Notes under the pieces: model-generated
Seen by the model: the letters and a program-made list of their open reading frames with translations, nothing else
Databases searched by the model: none
Told to the model about the DNA's origin: nothing
Translations under genes and position numbers: made by a program
Shown: positions 43,753 to 45,343 of the stretch, piece after piece
Position numbering within the stretch: the first letter of the stretch is position 1
Layout of the letters: each line of letters begins with the position of its first letter
Origin: Gammaproteobacteria bacterium
Lineage (GTDB): Bacteria > Pseudomonadota > Gammaproteobacteria > Eutrophobiales > Eutrophobiaceae
NCBI GenBank assembly: GCA_026710545.1
Contig: JAPOQU010000044.1
Span: forward strand, 1-45,343
DNA length: 45,343 nt
Direction: 5' to 3'

Positions 43753-44529
43753 ATGTCGATTGGCTGCGCACTTGAATTACAAAAAAGCGCGCCAGCCCGT
43801 GACATTGCCTTGTGCAGCAGTTGCAGGTTATCCGGCACCTGTTTTCCGCAGGGGCTGGATACGGATGACGTACAAAAACTGGAACCCCTGGTCAGACGCT
43901 TTCGTCCGATCCACCGTGGGGAACATGTCTTTCGGACAGGGGATAAATTTCAGAACATTTATGCTGTCCGTTCCGGGACGGTCAAGGTTTACCGGTTAAG
44001 CGCTGACTTCGAAGAACAGATTATCGGGTTCTATCTGCCCGGCGAGGTGCTGGGCTTCAACTCCATAGAACAGGGGGAATACGTCTGCTCCGCAGTGGCC
44101 CTGGAGACCAGCAGTTTCTGCGCTTTTCCTTTTTCCCTGCTTGAAGAACTCTGCCGCTGCATACCCGCGTTGCAACACCAGGTGTTCCGCCTGATGAGTA
44201 AGGAAATAGTGTTCAGCAACGAAATGATGATGTCGCACTGCGGTAAGGATGCCAGGCAAAAAGTGGCGATCTTCCTGATCAGTTTGTCCAACCGGTATCA
44301 ACATCAGGGCTACTCGGCCCGGGAATTCAGGCTGACCATGTCGCGGCGGGAAGTCGGCATTTACCTGGGCCTGGCGCTGGAAACGGTCAGCCGCACGCTC
44401 AGCCGGATGCAGGAGGACAACCTCATAACAGTGGACCGCAAGTCTGTCATTATCCATGACCTGCCGGCCTTGCAGCAGGTCTGCACAGGGCTGGGCCCCG
44501 ACGTCATTCCGCTAATCCCGGTAAATTAG
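43753..44529 (+). CDS. fnr: Oxygen-sensing regulator FNR
   Basis: A 258-residue CRP/FNR protein. Four cysteines fit the O2-labile 4Fe-4S cluster: CSSCRLSGTC near the N-terminus (residues 21-30) and the internal cysteine in EYVCSAVALE. The cyclic-nucleotide-binding-like barrel and dimer helix follow, and the DNA-recognition helix reads EVGIYLGLALETVSRTLSR, with the E-x3-S-R residues that bind the TTGAT half-site. It controls anaerobic metabolism. The divergent uspE gene and the box between them fit the E. coli pattern. Confidence 0.94.
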   Translation: MSIGCALELQKSAPARDIALCSSCRLSGTCFPQGLDTDDVQKLEPLVRRFRPIHRGEHVFRTGDKFQNIYAVRSGTVKVYRLSADFEEQIIGFYLPGEVLGFNSIEQGEYVCSAVALETSSFCAFPFSLLEELCRCIPALQHQVFRLMSKEIVFSNEMMMSHCGKDARQKVAIFLISLSNRYQHQGYSAREFRLTMSRREVGIYLGLALETVSRTLSRMQEDNLITVDRKSVIIHDLPALQQVCTGLGPDVIPLIPVN

Positions 44530-45016
44530 GCCGGCATATTCCTGTTTAGCAGGCTGACACCGCGAAAAGTGACATGGATCTGCTTGTCGTATCCGATGAC
44601 CGGACTCTGGAAATGCTCTACTCGCAATCATCTCCCGCCTAAAAACGGCTGGGCAGGCAAACCAGGCCCACACTCTACGTTGATTTCCTCTTCTAGCAGC
44701 GCAATCTTGAAGATATCCACGCGGCGCTGTGATTTGCATGATTTTATCCAGAGACACACGCATATAAGGGTAGTTTAGCAACGGGGTAGCACCATCATTG
44801 TCGATGACATTGACCCCAACCTTCCCGCCGCGGGCGAAAAGCAGCCGGCCGCAGCCGATATCGGCCTGACACGCCGCCAGGTGCTACGGCATCCAGCAAC
44901 GGCTGTCGAGCTCATTCACTGGGCGTCGGCATCATTGATCGTTTTCTGGACACCGTGTGCGAAACATTGGTGGCTGGATATATCAATACGGTACAGCAGG
45001 ATTTTTCGTTAACATG
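44530..45016. other. 486-base region with no intact gene
   Basis: Several short open stretches look like worn coding DNA: MDLLVVSDDRTLEMLYSQ on the plus strand from 44574, VDIFKIALLEEEINVE on the minus strand near 44700, and IDPNLPAAGEKQPAADIGL on the plus strand near 44808. None has a complete frame or a family I recognise. Confidence 0.4.
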
Positions 45017-45343
45017 CTACCGTGGTCGGCGTCCAACAATACTGTTAGGGTTTAAATCCGCCGTACGCAACGCCCGCTTTACGTCCCGAAACACGTCGTC
45101 GTAGGCCGGCAGATCTATCATTTGTTGAGACAGGTGCTTAGTCCAGAGTAGGCGAAGCCGCTCTTCTTTTCCAGCTATATTCTCCATAACGTCTTCTGTG
45201 GTGCGCTGTCTGTTTCAACAGCAGCATAGATTTCGTTAAATCCTGCCAGGATATCTTCCAAAGTGGTCGGTTCGGTCAGGGTAAAATCCATATCTTCTGA
45301 AAACCGGTAACCGTCGAACCAGCAACGCCGGAGCGCCGTACCG
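45017..45343 (-). pseudogene. AbiEii-type nucleotidyltransferase toxin, disrupted and cut by the window edge
   Basis: On the minus strand the frame entering at 45342 reads GTALRRCWFDGYRFSEDMDF, the nucleotidyltransferase motif of AbiEii toxins, then stops near 45185. In another frame RLRLLWTKHLSQQMIDLPAY then DDVFRDVKRAL reads to a stop at 45017 and matches AbiEii C-termini. The roughly 100 residues normally between the two parts are missing, so an internal deletion and frameshift have destroyed the gene. Confidence 0.7.

Overview
The window looks like the chromosome of a gammaproteobacterium, probably an aquatic heterotroph. The strongest evidence is the block uvrC-pgsA-tRNA-Gly(GCC)-tRNA-Cys(GCA)-tRNA-Leu(TAA) at 21.8-24.8 kb, which matches the order known from E. 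coli, and the divergent uspE/fnr pair at 42.6-44.5 kb with a perfect FNR box between them. GlcDEF, a CopA-type oxidase and two large TonB-dependent receptors fit the same assignment. Family calls were made by reading motifs; no database was searched.

Left part (1-6.7 kb): the end of an acyl-CoA synthetase, a GNAT acetyltransferase, then glcD, glcE and glcF (FAD, FAD and Fe-S subunits of a glycolate-oxidase-type dehydrogenase). These are followed on the same strand by a tandem thioredoxin/glutaredoxin-fold protein, a 63-residue protein and a Tat-less, cytoplasmic reductive-dehalogenase-like (RdhA) protein. A 31-bp perfect inverted repeat lies between glcD and glcE.

Accessory part (6.7-21.8 kb): two amidohydrolases and a Rieske protein point right. 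They converge on a leftward operon of MFS importer, TonB receptor, glutathionyl-hydroquinone-reductase-like GST, CDGSH protein and a flavin monooxygenase of the acyl-CoA-dehydrogenase fold. A kynurenine-formamidase-like hydrolase follows. Together they look like an uptake and breakdown module for an unknown aromatic or nitrogen-containing cyclic compound. Next come three toxin-antitoxin-type loci: a DUF6364/PIN pair with a textbook promoter and operator and a probable CTG-started toxin, a deletion-damaged FitA/FitB pair, and an XRE-ImmA/IrrE plus PIN-like pair. A truncated integrase sits against the 3' end of tRNA-Leu, as expected for a tRNA-targeted island.

Right part (24.9-45.3 kb): a MalT-like regulator; a decaying disaccharide-phosphorolysis cluster (LacI regulator, pgmB, a GH65 phosphorylase tail, a frameshifted glucokinase); a membrane-anchored hydrolase; a copper oxidase fused to a CopB-like beta-barrel next to a Cys-rich exported protein; a soluble hydrolase; a BBE-type FAD oxidase; an SDR; a TauE/SafE exporter; an Oar-like TonB receptor; uspE/fnr; and at the edge a wrecked AbiEii toxin gene.

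The best candidates for something undescribed are the GlcDEF/thiol/RdhA-like cluster, the 6.7-18.1 kb catabolic module, and the CopA-CopB fusion.
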